Shown here piece by piece: positions 1 through 5,893 of a DNA stretch of 9,154 nt. Made by a program: the position numbers and the translations under genes. The number at the start of each line of letters is the position of its first letter. Within the stretch, counting starts at the first letter, position 1. The notes under the pieces were generated by a model. That model ran no database searches and had not been told where the DNA came from. It saw only the letters and a list, made by a program, of their open reading frames with translations. Source of the DNA: Deltaproteobacteria bacterium (GTDB lineage Bacteria; Desulfobacterota; Desulfovibrionia; Desulfovibrionales; Desulfovibrionaceae); the NCBI GenBank assembly GCA_020861205.1, contig JAJBSY010000060.1, positions 1 through 9,154 on the forward strand. Direction: 5' to 3'.

Positions 1-1607
1 TTTTGATGGAGCACGGCGTCCAGCATGGGCAGGTTGGGGTCCGTGTTGAGTTCGAGCAGGCCGAAACCGTCGCCGCCCTGGCCGTCGGCCTTGGTCTTGA
101 TGCCGATCTGGGAAAGGGAGGTATACAGGTCCCCGAGCATGAGGTCCCCTTGCTTGTACATGGGGACGAAGCCCAGCGGCATGCCGGCCGTGGCCTGTTT
201 CATCCGGGAACTGATGAGCTGGATGCCGTAGTTGCCCGTCAGGATGGACCCTTTCTGCATGTCGTAAAGGGATTCCGCGTAGTTGAGGTCAACCGTGGCC
301 TTGTTGGCGTCGTACTTGGTCAGTTCGGTGATGGTGGTGCGCAGGTTGTTCACCGCGTCCACGAACTCCACCACGTTTTCGGTGATGGCTTCGGAATCCG
401 TGTTGACGCTGATGACGCTTTCGCCTTGCCCGATCAGGGTGAAGGTGAGGCCGTCGACCACGTCGCTGACCGTGTTGCTGGGAACCTCCAGCCAGTTGTT
501 CGTGCCGGAAGGCCAGCCGTCGATCTTGATCTGGGCGTTTTCGCTGTGCCGGATTTCCCACACCGGATCCGAACCGGTAAATCCGGGGTCGGCCGAGGTC
601 GTGGTCGGGATGCCGAGGCCTTCGAAGTTGCCGCCCTTGGGGACGACGATGGCCTCACCCGGGACGGTGCCCTGGAAGTGGAGCTCCACGTTGCCGTTGG
701 CGCCTTCCGTGGCGGTTATCGCGTTCAGGCCGGGGGGCAGGTCCGCGTTCAGCGCGGTAATGAAATCCTGCATCGTGGCCTTGCCGTTTATATCGATGTT
801 TTTCGTCACCCCGTTGTACGTGTAGGTAAAAACCTGCATGGAAGAGGACGAGTTCGCGTAGACCTCGCCGCCCCCGTTCAGGTTGGCCCAGGCCACGTTC
901 GTCTTGTAGGTAAGCTCGTGCGGCGGAAAGGTGGAACCGGCGAATCCGCCTTCCAGTCCCTCGGTCGAAAGGATGGCCAGGTCGTTGTCCTCGCCCTGGT
1001 CCATGCCCTTGATCTGGAAGGTGACGCCCTCGGACCCCTTGATGATGGTCGCCCGCACGCCGGGGTTGCCGGTATCGTTGTTGATCATGTTCTTCAACGC
1101 TTCCAGCGAGGTGTTTTTCGGAACCGTCAGCTTGCGGACGGTTCCCTTGTATTCGTATGAAAACGTCGCGTCGTCCGGGCCGTTGTTGACCTTGGACGAA
1201 CCGGACGCGAACATGCTGTTCAGGCTCCAGATCGAGGTCGTGGCGACCTTGTTTATTTCAAGCTTGTAGCTGTTGGAGATGGCCTCGCTGTTCGCGATGG
1301 CGGTGGCCTTGCTGGGCTCGGAACTGGTGGCCGTTTTCACCAGGAACTTGTTCATGGAGTTCATCTTGGCGCATACGTCGCGCAAGTTGACCAACGCTTC
1401 GCGGACCACGCCGAAGGCGTCCTGGCGCTCGCGCCAGTCCGCTTTCCAGCGCAACATGCGCTGGGTGGGAATCATCTCGATCTTCCGCAACTGGTCGATC
1501 ATGGCGTTGAAGTCGGTTCCGCCGCCAGTAAGGCCGGCGATGCTCAATCCGCCGGAAAGGTATTCCGAGGGAAGGTAGCTGGAGGATGACTGAACCGTGC
1601 TGCTCAT
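1..1607 (-). CDS. fliD: Flagellar filament cap FliD (hook-associated protein 2), 3'-truncated by window edge
   Basis: FliD sits at the tip of the flagellum and helps exported flagellin fold into the filament. The frame is open from ATG at 1605-1607 to the left edge, giving 535 residues without a stop; the C-terminus lies outside. Residues 25-33 (GLTGGGTDF) followed by an amphipathic helix of the form AMIDQLRKIE, then a long helical stretch rich in R/E/K, match the FliD N-terminal D0/D1 region. The middle is Thr/Asn/Gly-rich beta-type sequence as in the variable outer domains. Near the left edge the pattern DLYTSLSQIGIKT followed by G-F-G-L-L-E-L-N resembles the start of the conserved C-terminal domain. 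The Shine-Dalgarno is weak (GAGCAAG just upstream). A sigma-54 promoter lies 66 nt upstream. A long antisense frame over this gene is a GC-codon shadow. Identification is from family pattern by eye. Confidence 0.92.
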   Translation of the reverse strand, partial: MSSTVQSSSSYLPSEYLSGGLSIAGLTGGGTDFNAMIDQLRKIEMIPTQRMLRWKADWRERQDAFGVVREALVNLRDVCAKMNSMNKFLVKTATSSEPSKATAIANSEAISNSYKLEINKVATTSIWSLNSMFASGSSKVNNGPDDATFSYEYKGTVRKLTVPKNTSLEALKNMINNDTGNPGVRATIIKGSEGVTFQIKGMDQGEDNDLAILSTEGLEGGFAGSTFPPHELTYKTNVAWANLNGGGEVYANSSSSMQVFTYTYNGVTKNIDINGKATMQDFITALNADLPPGLNAITATEGANGNVELHFQGTVPGEAIVVPKGGNFEGLGIPTTTSADPGFTGSDPVWEIRHSENAQIKIDGWPSGTNNWLEVPSNTVSDVVDGLTFTLIGQGESVISVNTDSEAITENVVEFVDAVNNLRTTITELTKYDANKATVDLNYAESLYDMQKGSILTGNYGIQLISSRMKQATAGMPLGFVPMYKQGDLMLGDLYTSLSQIGIKTKADGQGGDGFGLLELNTDPNLPMLDAVLHQ

Positions 1608-1629
1608 AATCTTGCTCGCTTGTTGGAAA

Positions 1630-1671
1630 ATTTTGCCCATGCCGTGGAAGACAGGGGTGGCATCGCAAAAT
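1630..1671. repeat. Imperfect inverted repeat over the predicted fliD transcription start
   Basis: ATTTTGC (1630-1636) and GCAAAAT (1665-1671) are perfect complements. Inside them ATGCC (1639-1643) pairs with GGCAT (1659-1663), leaving a small internal loop and a 15-nt apical loop. The repeat spans the predicted sigma-54 start (about 1662) and abuts the -12 element. It could fold only in transcripts that begin further upstream, such as from the sigma-28-like site, or it could act as a DNA site. Confidence 0.5.
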
Positions 1672-1672
1672 A

Positions 1673-1689
1673 TGCAAAGGTGATGCCAG
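1673..1689 (-). promoter_or_regulatory. Sigma-54 (RpoN) -24/-12 promoter for fliD
   Basis: The minus strand reads CTGGCATCACCTTTGCA. Compared with the sigma-54 consensus YTGGCACGRNNNTTGCW, only the C and G of CACG differ. The invariant GG (1687-1686) and GC (1675-1674) are exactly 10 bp apart. The predicted start is near 1662, giving a 5' UTR of about 55 nt before the fliD ATG. Control of flagellar genes by sigma-54 is established in many proteobacteria. It implies an enhancer-binding activator, which is not in the window. Confidence 0.75.
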
Positions 1690-1748
1690 TTTTTCCGCAA
1701 GGTCCCCGGGAGCGGAACACGCGGGCCATTCCGGGGGCGTCACTGGTT

Positions 1749-1776
1749 TTATCGGTCAAAATCGGGGAGATGTTTA
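1749..1776 (-). promoter_or_regulatory. Possible sigma-28 (FliA) promoter upstream of fliD
   Basis: On the minus strand, TAAA (1776-1773) is followed after 16 nt by ACCGATAA (1756-1749). The FliA consensus is TAAA-N15-GCCGATAA. The -10 box matches 7 of 8 positions, while the spacing is one base longer than optimal and the -35 box has only its TAAA core. It would start about 80 nt upstream of the sigma-54 start. Late flagellar genes are commonly FliA targets, so the context fits. Confidence 0.4.
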
Positions 1777-1811
1777 GGTATGGGCGGCAGGAAGACAGCC
1801 GGGAATAAAGG

Positions 1812-1839
1812 AAAAAAATGCCGCGCCTGCGAGCGCGGC
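1812..1839 (-). terminator. Rho-independent terminator of the bioY-bioM-tauE operon
   Basis: On the minus strand a 7-bp all-G/C stem (GCCGCGC/GCGCGGC, positions 1839-1833 and 1826-1820) with a 6-nt loop is followed, after one A, by seven T (1818-1812). It lies about 110 nt past the stop codon of the TauE/SafE gene and upstream of the fliD promoters, so it insulates fliD from the operon. Confidence 0.85.
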
Positions 1840-1856
1840 CGGGGAAGACGCTTGTT

Positions 1857-1893
1857 CCGGTTACGGCGGCCGTTTGCGGACGGCCGTAACCGG
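1857..1893. repeat. Strong hairpin between the TauE/SafE stop and the terminator
   Basis: CCGGTTACGGC (1857-1867) is complementary to GCCGTAACCGG (1883-1893), an 11-bp perfect outer stem. An alternative inner pairing GCCGT/ACGGC is possible with a bulge. No T-run follows on either strand, so it is not itself a typical terminator. It may stabilise the 3' end of the operon mRNA or assist the terminator some 20 nt downstream on the minus strand. Confidence 0.6.
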
Positions 1894-1948
1894 GACGTTC
1901 ATTCCAATCGTATGCGGGGCGGTCGGCTTCCCGCGGACGCGGAAACCG

Positions 1949-2743
1949 CTACATGATGCTGTAGGCCATGCGCGCGGCCATGGCCAGGAGAAGCACGCCG
2001 AAGCAGCGTTTGAGCGTTTTGACCGGCAGGGAGTGCGACAGTTTCACACCGTAGGGAGTCACGAGCATACTGGCCACGACCAACCCGGCGAGGGCCGGCA
2101 GGTAGACGAAGCCCAACGAGTACTCGGGCAGGGCGGCATGTCCCCATCCGTTGTAGATGAACCCGGCGGTGCCGGCCACGGCGATGGGAAAGCCCATGGC
2201 CGCGGACGCGCCGATGGTGTTGATGAGGGGCACGTTGCACATGGTCAGGAAGGGGATGATGAGCACCCCTCCGCCGATACCGACGAAACTCGCCACCACG
2301 CCCACGAAGGTTCCGGCCAGGAACAGGCCGAATGTGCCGGGCAGGTGGAACGAGGCCCTGGGCTTTATGTCCATGAGCCTCTGGACGGCAGTATAGGTCA
2401 GGAAGACGCAGAAAACGACCTTCAGGGGGGCCGTGGGGATGCTTGAAACCACGAAGGTGCCGCCCAGCGTTCCGATGAGAAGCCCCGGGGTCATGGCCTT
2501 GACGATGTCCCAGCGGACCGTGCCGCGTTTGCTGTGGGATCTCGCGCTGGTGACCGAGGTGAACATGATGTTGGCCATGGACGTGGCGAGCGCCATGTGG
2601 TGGGCGACGGAGAAGTTGACGTTCTGCAGCGGCAGCGTGATGTCCAGGATGGGCACGATGACCGTGCCGCCGCCGATGCCGAGAAGGCCTGCCAGGATGC
2701 CGACGATGACCCCGGCCGCAAGATAAATGGCGAGTATGTACAT
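1949..2743 (-). CDS. TauE/SafE-family membrane permease (sulfite/sulfoacetate exporter type)
   Basis: This 264-residue integral membrane protein belongs to the TauE/SafE family (Pfam TauE), whose studied members export sulfite, sulfoacetate or related organosulfur anions. The family's internal duplication is visible: GLLGIGGGTVIVP at residues 19-31 and SFVGIGGGVLIIP at 152-164. Each repeat is followed by hydrophobic helices, about eight in all, and by the SVAHHMALATS and NTIGASAAMGFP segments. The frame is open further upstream, but the start at 2743 (MYILAIYL) begins the first helix directly, has GAG 8-10 nt ahead and avoids overlapping the preceding gene. It follows the 61-residue gene by 14 nt and is last in the bioY operon. 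The substrate cannot be read from sequence. Sulfite export would suit a sulfur-respiring or sulfonate-using host, but that is inference. Confidence 0.9.
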   Translation of the reverse strand: MYILAIYLAAGVIVGILAGLLGIGGGTVIVPILDITLPLQNVNFSVAHHMALATSMANIMFTSVTSARSHSKRGTVRWDIVKAMTPGLLIGTLGGTFVVSSIPTAPLKVVFCVFLTYTAVQRLMDIKPRASFHLPGTFGLFLAGTFVGVVASFVGIGGGVLIIPFLTMCNVPLINTIGASAAMGFPIAVAGTAGFIYNGWGHAALPEYSLGFVYLPALAGLVVASMLVTPYGVKLSHSLPVKTLKRCFGVLLLAMAARMAYSIM

Positions 2744-2757
2744 AACGTTCTCGAGTG

Positions 2758-2943
2758 TTAACGCTGTTGCGAAGCCGCCGGAGGCGCGTGGTCCGCCGGC
2801 GCTTCCTGAAAATAGGCCTTGTAGATAAGCCCCGCCGCGACGCCCAGGGCGAAAAGGAGGAGCAGCGTGGAGCGTTTTGCCTTTGCCAGCGCGCGTTGTA
2901 CCGGGGTCCTGGCCAGGGAGACGGTAGTGGTTCGTTTGCTCAT
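2758..2943 (-). CDS. Small single-span membrane protein of unknown function (61 aa)
   Basis: I do not recognise this protein. It has a basic N-terminus (Lys/Arg at residues 3, 4, 12, 17, 21, 23 and 24), one hydrophobic segment at about 26-40 (LLLLFALGVAAGLIY), and a short polar tail rich in Ala/Pro/Gln. The positive-inside rule places the N-terminus in the cytoplasm and the tail outside. It starts 18 nt after bioM stops and ends 14 nt before the TauE/SafE gene, so it is almost certainly co-transcribed with both. The Shine-Dalgarno is weak (GGA 9 nt before ATG). Its position suggests an accessory to either the biotin importer or the permease. The conserved spacing argues for a real gene, but I have no homology evidence. 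Confidence 0.6.
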   Translation of the reverse strand: MSKRTTTVSLARTPVQRALAKAKRSTLLLLFALGVAAGLIYKAYFQEAPADHAPPAASQQR

Positions 2944-2961
2944 GCCGTTGCGTCCATAGTA

Positions 2962-3696
2962 CTACAACCAGGCCGGGCCGCCCCCGGTGAACCAGGAACA
3001 TGGCGGGCGAACCCCGGCTTCGAGCAGGCGGGGAAACACGTCGGTTTTATCCCCGGATGCGATAATTCCACCATCTTGCATCAGCATGAAAGAATCCGCA
3101 AGGTCCGCCATGAGATCCAGGTCGTGTCCGACCACGACTTGGGTGAGCCCGGCGGCCTTGTTCCGGGCGAGCGATTCGCGCACGGCCATGGAGGAGGGAT
3201 GGTCCAGCCCGGCAAACGGCTCGTCGAGCAGGAGAATCTCGGGCAGAGCGGCCAGGGCGGACGCAAGACAGAGTTTTCGCTTCTGGCCGTGCGAGAGGGT
3301 GTGCACGGGCTGGTCGAGTGCGCGCTCCAGCCCGAAAATGCGGGCAAAGCCCAGCGCGCGTTCCTTTCCCGCCTGGTCGCTGGCGTCAATGCCGAGCAAC
3401 AGATCCTCCTCGACCAGCGAGCCCAGGATATAGACATCCGGGTCCTGGGGAACGAGCGCCGCTTTTCCCCGCAGCTTGGACGCTTCGCGCGGCAGCTCGT
3501 TCCCGGCCACGGTCAGGCTGCCGGAGCGGGGCGCGAACAATCCCGCCAACAGGGCGAGCAGGGTCGATTTGCCGCTGCCGTTCACGCCGAGCAGGCAGAG
3601 GAGCTCACCCTCCCGGACGGAAAAGGTGAGATCCTTGAGCGTATCTTTTTCCGCCCCCGGGTGGCGGAAAAAAAGGGATGAAGCCGAAACGATCAT
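2962..3696 (-). CDS. bioM: ECF transporter ATPase, biotin importer subunit BioM (EcfA/CbiO-like)
   Basis: This is the ATP-binding subunit (244 aa) of an energy-coupling-factor importer, hydrolysing ATP to drive uptake through the S-component BioY. All ABC ATPase motifs are present and intact: Walker A GVNGSGKST (37-45), Q-loop VPQDPD (82-87), signature LSHGQ (134-138), Walker B LLLDEP (155-160), D-loop GLD (163-165) and switch His191 in VVGHD. The signature LSHGQ in place of LSGGQ is a tolerated variant also seen in CbiO/BioM-type proteins. The open frame extends upstream into bioY. The start at 3696 is chosen because its ATG overlaps the bioY stop in an ATGA junction (3693-3696) and begins the usual ECF ATPase N-terminus. 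AGGAG lies 12 nt upstream, so translation is probably coupled to bioY. Biotin specificity is inferred from the neighbour. Confidence 0.93.
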   Translation of the reverse strand: MIVSASSLFFRHPGAEKDTLKDLTFSVREGELLCLLGVNGSGKSTLLALLAGLFAPRSGSLTVAGNELPREASKLRGKAALVPQDPDVYILGSLVEEDLLLGIDASDQAGKERALGFARIFGLERALDQPVHTLSHGQKRKLCLASALAALPEILLLDEPFAGLDHPSSMAVRESLARNKAAGLTQVVVGHDLDLMADLADSFMLMQDGGIIASGDKTDVFPRLLEAGVRPPCSWFTGGGPAWL

Positions 3697-4250
3697 GCGG
3701 GCAGCAGTCTCCTGACGGCAAGGAAGCGATAGATGAAGGCCGCGCCGATACATTTGAGCACCGCGCCCGGCAAAAACGGTATGACGCCCACAGCCAGGGC
3801 TTTTCCCACGGAGATTTGCAGCAGAAAGGCGAGTTGTGCCGTGCCTATACCCAGCGTAACGGCCTGGGCCGCGAGGCAATACAGCAAAAGCGCCCAAAGG
3901 GGTTTTACGGGAGTGCTTTTGGCGAAGCCGCACAGGATGGCCGTGGGCACGAATCCGATGAGAAAGCCGCCCGTGGGGCCGAGAAAGGCGGCAAGTCCGG
4001 CTTTGCCGCCCGTGAACACCGGCAGGCCCAGGCAACCGGCGGCCAGGTACAGCAGCATGGCGAAAGCGCCGCCTTTCGGGCCCAGTATCAGGCCGGAGAG
4101 CAGCACGAACATGGATTGCAGGGTGATGGGAACGGGGCTGAACGGCACGACGGGTATGGCCACGACGGCTCCCGCGGCGGTCAGGGCCGCCATGAGCGCA
4201 ATCCAGACGATGGCGTGAATGGAGACCAGGGAGGATTGAGCGTCGTTCAT
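3693..4250 (-). CDS. bioY: Biotin transporter S-component BioY
   Basis: BioY is the membrane protein that binds biotin, alone or with BioM and BioN. At 185 residues it has the normal family length and about six hydrophobic helices. Family signatures are visible: PFSPVPITLQSM (36-47), LILGPKGGAFAMLLYLAAG (54-72), GLPVFTGGKAGLAAFLGPTG (75-94) and PFLPGAVLK (158-166). The start at 4250 is fixed by a strong Shine-Dalgarno (AAAGGAG, 6 nt ahead); an upstream extension of the frame is rejected. The stop overlaps the bioM start by 4 nt. It is the first gene of an operon with bioM, a small membrane protein and a TauE/SafE permease. A candidate promoter with an inverted repeat over its -35 box lies directly upstream. 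Confidence 0.95.
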   Translation of the reverse strand: MNDAQSSLVSIHAIVWIALMAALTAAGAVVAIPVVPFSPVPITLQSMFVLLSGLILGPKGGAFAMLLYLAAGCLGLPVFTGGKAGLAAFLGPTGGFLIGFVPTAILCGFAKSTPVKPLWALLLYCLAAQAVTLGIGTAQLAFLLQISVGKALAVGVIPFLPGAVLKCIGAAFIYRFLAVRRLLPA

Positions 4251-4283
4251 GCGTAACTCCTTTATAAGACGAACGGCAGCGGC

Positions 4284-4312
4284 ACGGTACAGCCGGGGTT
4301 CCGGAAAGTCAA
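4284..4312 (-). promoter_or_regulatory. Candidate sigma-70 promoter of the bioY operon
   Basis: On the minus strand TTGACT (4312-4307; 5 of 6 matches to TTGACA) is followed after 17 nt by TACCGT (4289-4284), which keeps the first T, the second A and the final T of the -10 box. Transcription would begin near 4277, about 27 nt before the bioY ATG. The -10 match is poor, hence the modest confidence. Confidence 0.4.
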
Positions 4313-4324
4313 ATTGCTTTTGAC
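4308..4324. promoter_or_regulatory. Inverted repeat GTCAAA-N5-TTTGAC, possible operator of bioY
   Basis: GTCAAA (4308-4313), TTGCT, TTTGAC (4319-4324) form a perfect 6+6 palindrome with a 5-nt centre. It covers the predicted bioY -35 box and is flanked on both sides by CCGG. It does not resemble the BirA, BioR or BioQ operators I know. The BirA in this window has no DNA-binding domain, so some other regulator would be needed. Confidence 0.35.
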
Positions 4325-4495
4325 CGGAGTGGCGCCTCACTTTGCGGGATACTTCGTCAGGCCCGTCCCACGTGAAGCGCATGTAGGGCTTGACGCACTC
4401 CGCTCCGGACGGAACTCGCCTTCCTTGTCTGAAGGCATTGCGACACTGAAACGGGCGCGTATCAGGCTTCCCGGCCTCGTCGCGCCGTCGGATTT

Positions 4496-4535
4496 AAGGC
4501 GGCCCGCAATCCGGTTTGAACGTGACGGCCGCCTT
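4496..4535. repeat. Inverted repeat in the bioY / T-component intergenic region
   Basis: AAGGCGGCC (4496-4504) and GGCCGCCTT (4527-4535) are perfect 9-nt complements separated by 22 nt. No T-run follows on either strand, so it is not a terminator. It lies 60 nt before the plus-strand gene. The remainder of the 4251-4594 gap, apart from the bioY promoter region and this repeat, shows no convincing gene or RNA; a plus-strand 81-codon frame there has no Shine-Dalgarno and no recognisable character. Confidence 0.5.
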
Positions 4536-4594
4536 GTCCGGATGCGGAAAATTCTGTAATAAAGCGCCCAGCGAATGTTTTCCTGGAGAATGTC

Positions 4595-5329
4595 ATGCCT
4601 TCCGCCTCACAGCCGCTTTCCGAACGCCTGGCCCGGCAGGTCCGCGCATGGCTCGTCCGCCTCGATACGCGCGTCCTGGTCGGCTTCGTCTCCGCCGCCG
4701 GGCTTCTGGCCTGGATCATGCCCTGGCCCGTGACGGTGTTCTTTTTTGCCGTCGCCTGCGTTTTCGCGTTCACGGCGGCCGTGGAATTGCGCGACGGCCG
4801 GGCGGCGCTGACCGCTTACGGGGTATTCGTCCTGGTCTGGACGGTTTCCCAGTTGGCGCTCTTTCTTCTTGAGCATCCCGGGCAGTTCCGCGAGGCGACC
4901 ATCCAGGCCGCCCTGCTCGGCGGCAGGTTGTTCGTGCTGTTGGGGCTGGCGCTTGCCGTGCCGCTCGCCGCAACGCCGCTTATGCTTGCGCGGACGCTCA
5001 CCTGGTACCTCGGCTGGCTGGTGGGTGCGGAGAAATGGGTTTGCTTCACCCTTTTCCGGAGAAAAATAACGCCGGTCCTCGCGGGAGGCGTATGGCGGGC
5101 GGCCCTGGCCCTTTGCCTGATGATGGCCTTTTTCCCCAGATCGATGCGGTCCATGAAGGAACTGCGCCGCAGCCTGCTCATGCGCGCGCCGCGGCTGCCG
5201 CTTTACAAACGGGCCGGTTTCATGGGGCTGGCCGTTTTACGGGTCGTCAGTTCCCAGACCTGGGATATGACACTGGCGATCGCGTCCAGGAACCTGTATC
5301 GCCCGGAACCGTGGGAATGGCCCCGGTAA
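4595..5329 (+). CDS. ECF transporter T-component-like membrane protein (BioN/CbiQ-like)
   Basis: In ECF importers the T component couples the ATPase to the S component. This 244-residue protein has hydrophobic helices at about 27-62, 70-93, 106-128 and 165-182. The stretch around 106-140 (LLGGRLFVLLGLALAVPL, then ATPLMLARTL) and the later FFPRSMRSMKELRRSLLMRA (179-198) follow the CbiQ/EcfT pattern. That pattern is a membrane span, a T-T-P-like turn, then a long cytoplasmic coupling helix carrying X-R-X motifs. The two candidate coupling motifs are MRA (196-198) and SRN (231-233), replacing the usual Ala-Arg-Gly. ATG at 4595 has GGAG 6 nt upstream. It is divergent from bioY-bioM, which otherwise lack a T component, so BioN is the natural role. 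The family call rests on pattern only; the biotin role is inferred from the neighbours. Confidence 0.7.
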   Translation: MPSASQPLSERLARQVRAWLVRLDTRVLVGFVSAAGLLAWIMPWPVTVFFFAVACVFAFTAAVELRDGRAALTAYGVFVLVWTVSQLALFLLEHPGQFREATIQAALLGGRLFVLLGLALAVPLAATPLMLARTLTWYLGWLVGAEKWVCFTLFRRKITPVLAGGVWRAALALCLMMAFFPRSMRSMKELRRSLLMRAPRLPLYKRAGFMGLAVLRVVSSQTWDMTLAIASRNLYRPEPWEWPR

Positions 5330-5332
5330 GGG

Positions 5333-5351
5333 ACCGGGCGGCTATCCCGGT
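5333..5351. terminator. Weak hairpin between the convergent T-component and thioesterase genes
   Basis: ACCGGG (5333-5338) and CCCGGT (5346-5351) form a 6-bp stem with a 7-nt loop. It lies between the plus-strand stop at 5329 and the minus-strand stop at 5351. Only TATT follows on the plus strand, so termination would be inefficient. It is recorded as the only candidate terminator in this 21-bp convergent gap. Confidence 0.3.
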
Positions 5352-5797
5352 TATTCGCGCGGTTTCGCGCGGCCTTTGGCCGGGATGAACGTGGCGGCGG
5401 CGCGGGCCGCGGTCTTGCCGCTCCGGTCCACGAAGCTGGCGGCAACGAGAATTTTGCGGGAAAGGACTTCCTCCACCGAAGCGATGGCGGTATAGGGCTC
5501 CCCCGGAACCAGGGCCGCCTTGAAGCGGATGGTATATTCCGCCGTGAACGCCCAGTCGCCGGTAACCTGTTTGACCGCCCAGGCCATGGCTTCGTCCAGC
5601 ACGGAGGCGATAAGGCCGCCATGGACGATGCTGCTGTAGCCGCACCACGTCTCGTCCGGTATACAGGGGATGTGGACGGTGTTGTCCTTTTCGTTCCAGA
5701 GTATCCGCAAGTGCAGCGAACGCGGGTTTGAACCGTCGTTGTCACAGATGACGCATCCGGGCGACCCGGGTAGCGGCTGCAAGGTTGTCGCGCTCAT
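5351..5797 (-). CDS. PaaI-like hotdog-fold thioesterase
   Basis: This 148-residue protein has the pattern of a hotdog-fold acyl-CoA thioesterase of the PaaI/4HBT type. The hallmark is HGGLIASVLDEAMAWAV (59-75), with His59-Gly-Gly and Asp68-Glu69 at the start of the central helix. It is followed by beta strands with F-T-A-E-Y-T-I-R-F-K (84-93) and ending A-A-R-A-A-A-T-F-I-P. The N-terminal Cys-X-X-Cys (15-18, CVIC) followed by N-P resembles a common motif in this subgroup. The start at 5797 is preferred over an in-frame ATG six codons earlier because AGGA lies 8 nt ahead of it. It lies downstream of the biotin-carrier terminator with almost no room for its own promoter, so it may depend on read-through. 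The acyl-CoA substrate is unknown. Confidence 0.85.
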   Translation of the reverse strand: MSATTLQPLPGSPGCVICDNDGSNPRSLHLRILWNEKDNTVHIPCIPDETWCGYSSIVHGGLIASVLDEAMAWAVKQVTGDWAFTAEYTIRFKAALVPGEPYTAIASVEEVLSRKILVAASFVDRSGKTAARAAATFIPAKGRAKPRE

Positions 5798-5819
5798 GGC
5801 ATGTTCCTGCTGCAAAATG

Positions 5820-5852
5820 TATAAAACGCCTGCCGGATTCCGGCAGGCGTTT
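5820..5852 (-). terminator. Strong intrinsic terminator after the biotin carrier gene
   Basis: AAACGCCTGCCGG (5824-5836) pairs perfectly with CCGGCAGGCGTTT (5840-5852) around a 3-nt loop. On the minus strand the stem ends in GGCGTTTTAT, giving a T-run at 5826-5823. It lies about 40 nt past the biotin-carrier stop and only 27 nt ahead of the thioesterase start. A smaller hairpin (CCCGCC/GGCGGG, 5857-5870) precedes it. The plus-strand side also ends TTTCCTT, so it may work weakly in both directions. Confidence 0.85.
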
Positions 5853-5893
5853 CCTTCCCGCCAGGGCGGGAGACGGAAAACGGCCCGACGGGA

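Noticed and set aside
3..1160. Long plus-strand open frame (385 codons) over the left end
   Set aside because: It is antisense to fliD, whose translation is clearly recognisable; its Gly/Val/Asp/His-rich composition is typical of a complementary-strand shadow in GC-rich DNA.
2744..3001. N-terminal extension of the TauE/SafE frame to 350 codons
   Set aside because: The extension overlaps the 61-residue gene and is not hydrophobic or family-like; the start at 2743 fits the first membrane helix.
2755..3681. 308-codon plus-strand open frame
   Set aside because: It is antisense to bioM and its composition is shadow-like; bioM carries all ABC ATPase motifs.
4251..4382. Upstream extension of bioY
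   Set aside because: The ATG at 4250 has a near-perfect Shine-Dalgarno and gives the normal BioY length; the extension covers the candidate promoter.
4314..4559. 81-codon plus-strand frame between bioY and the T-component gene
   Set aside because: No Shine-Dalgarno, no recognisable motif, and it overlaps an inverted repeat and promoter region.
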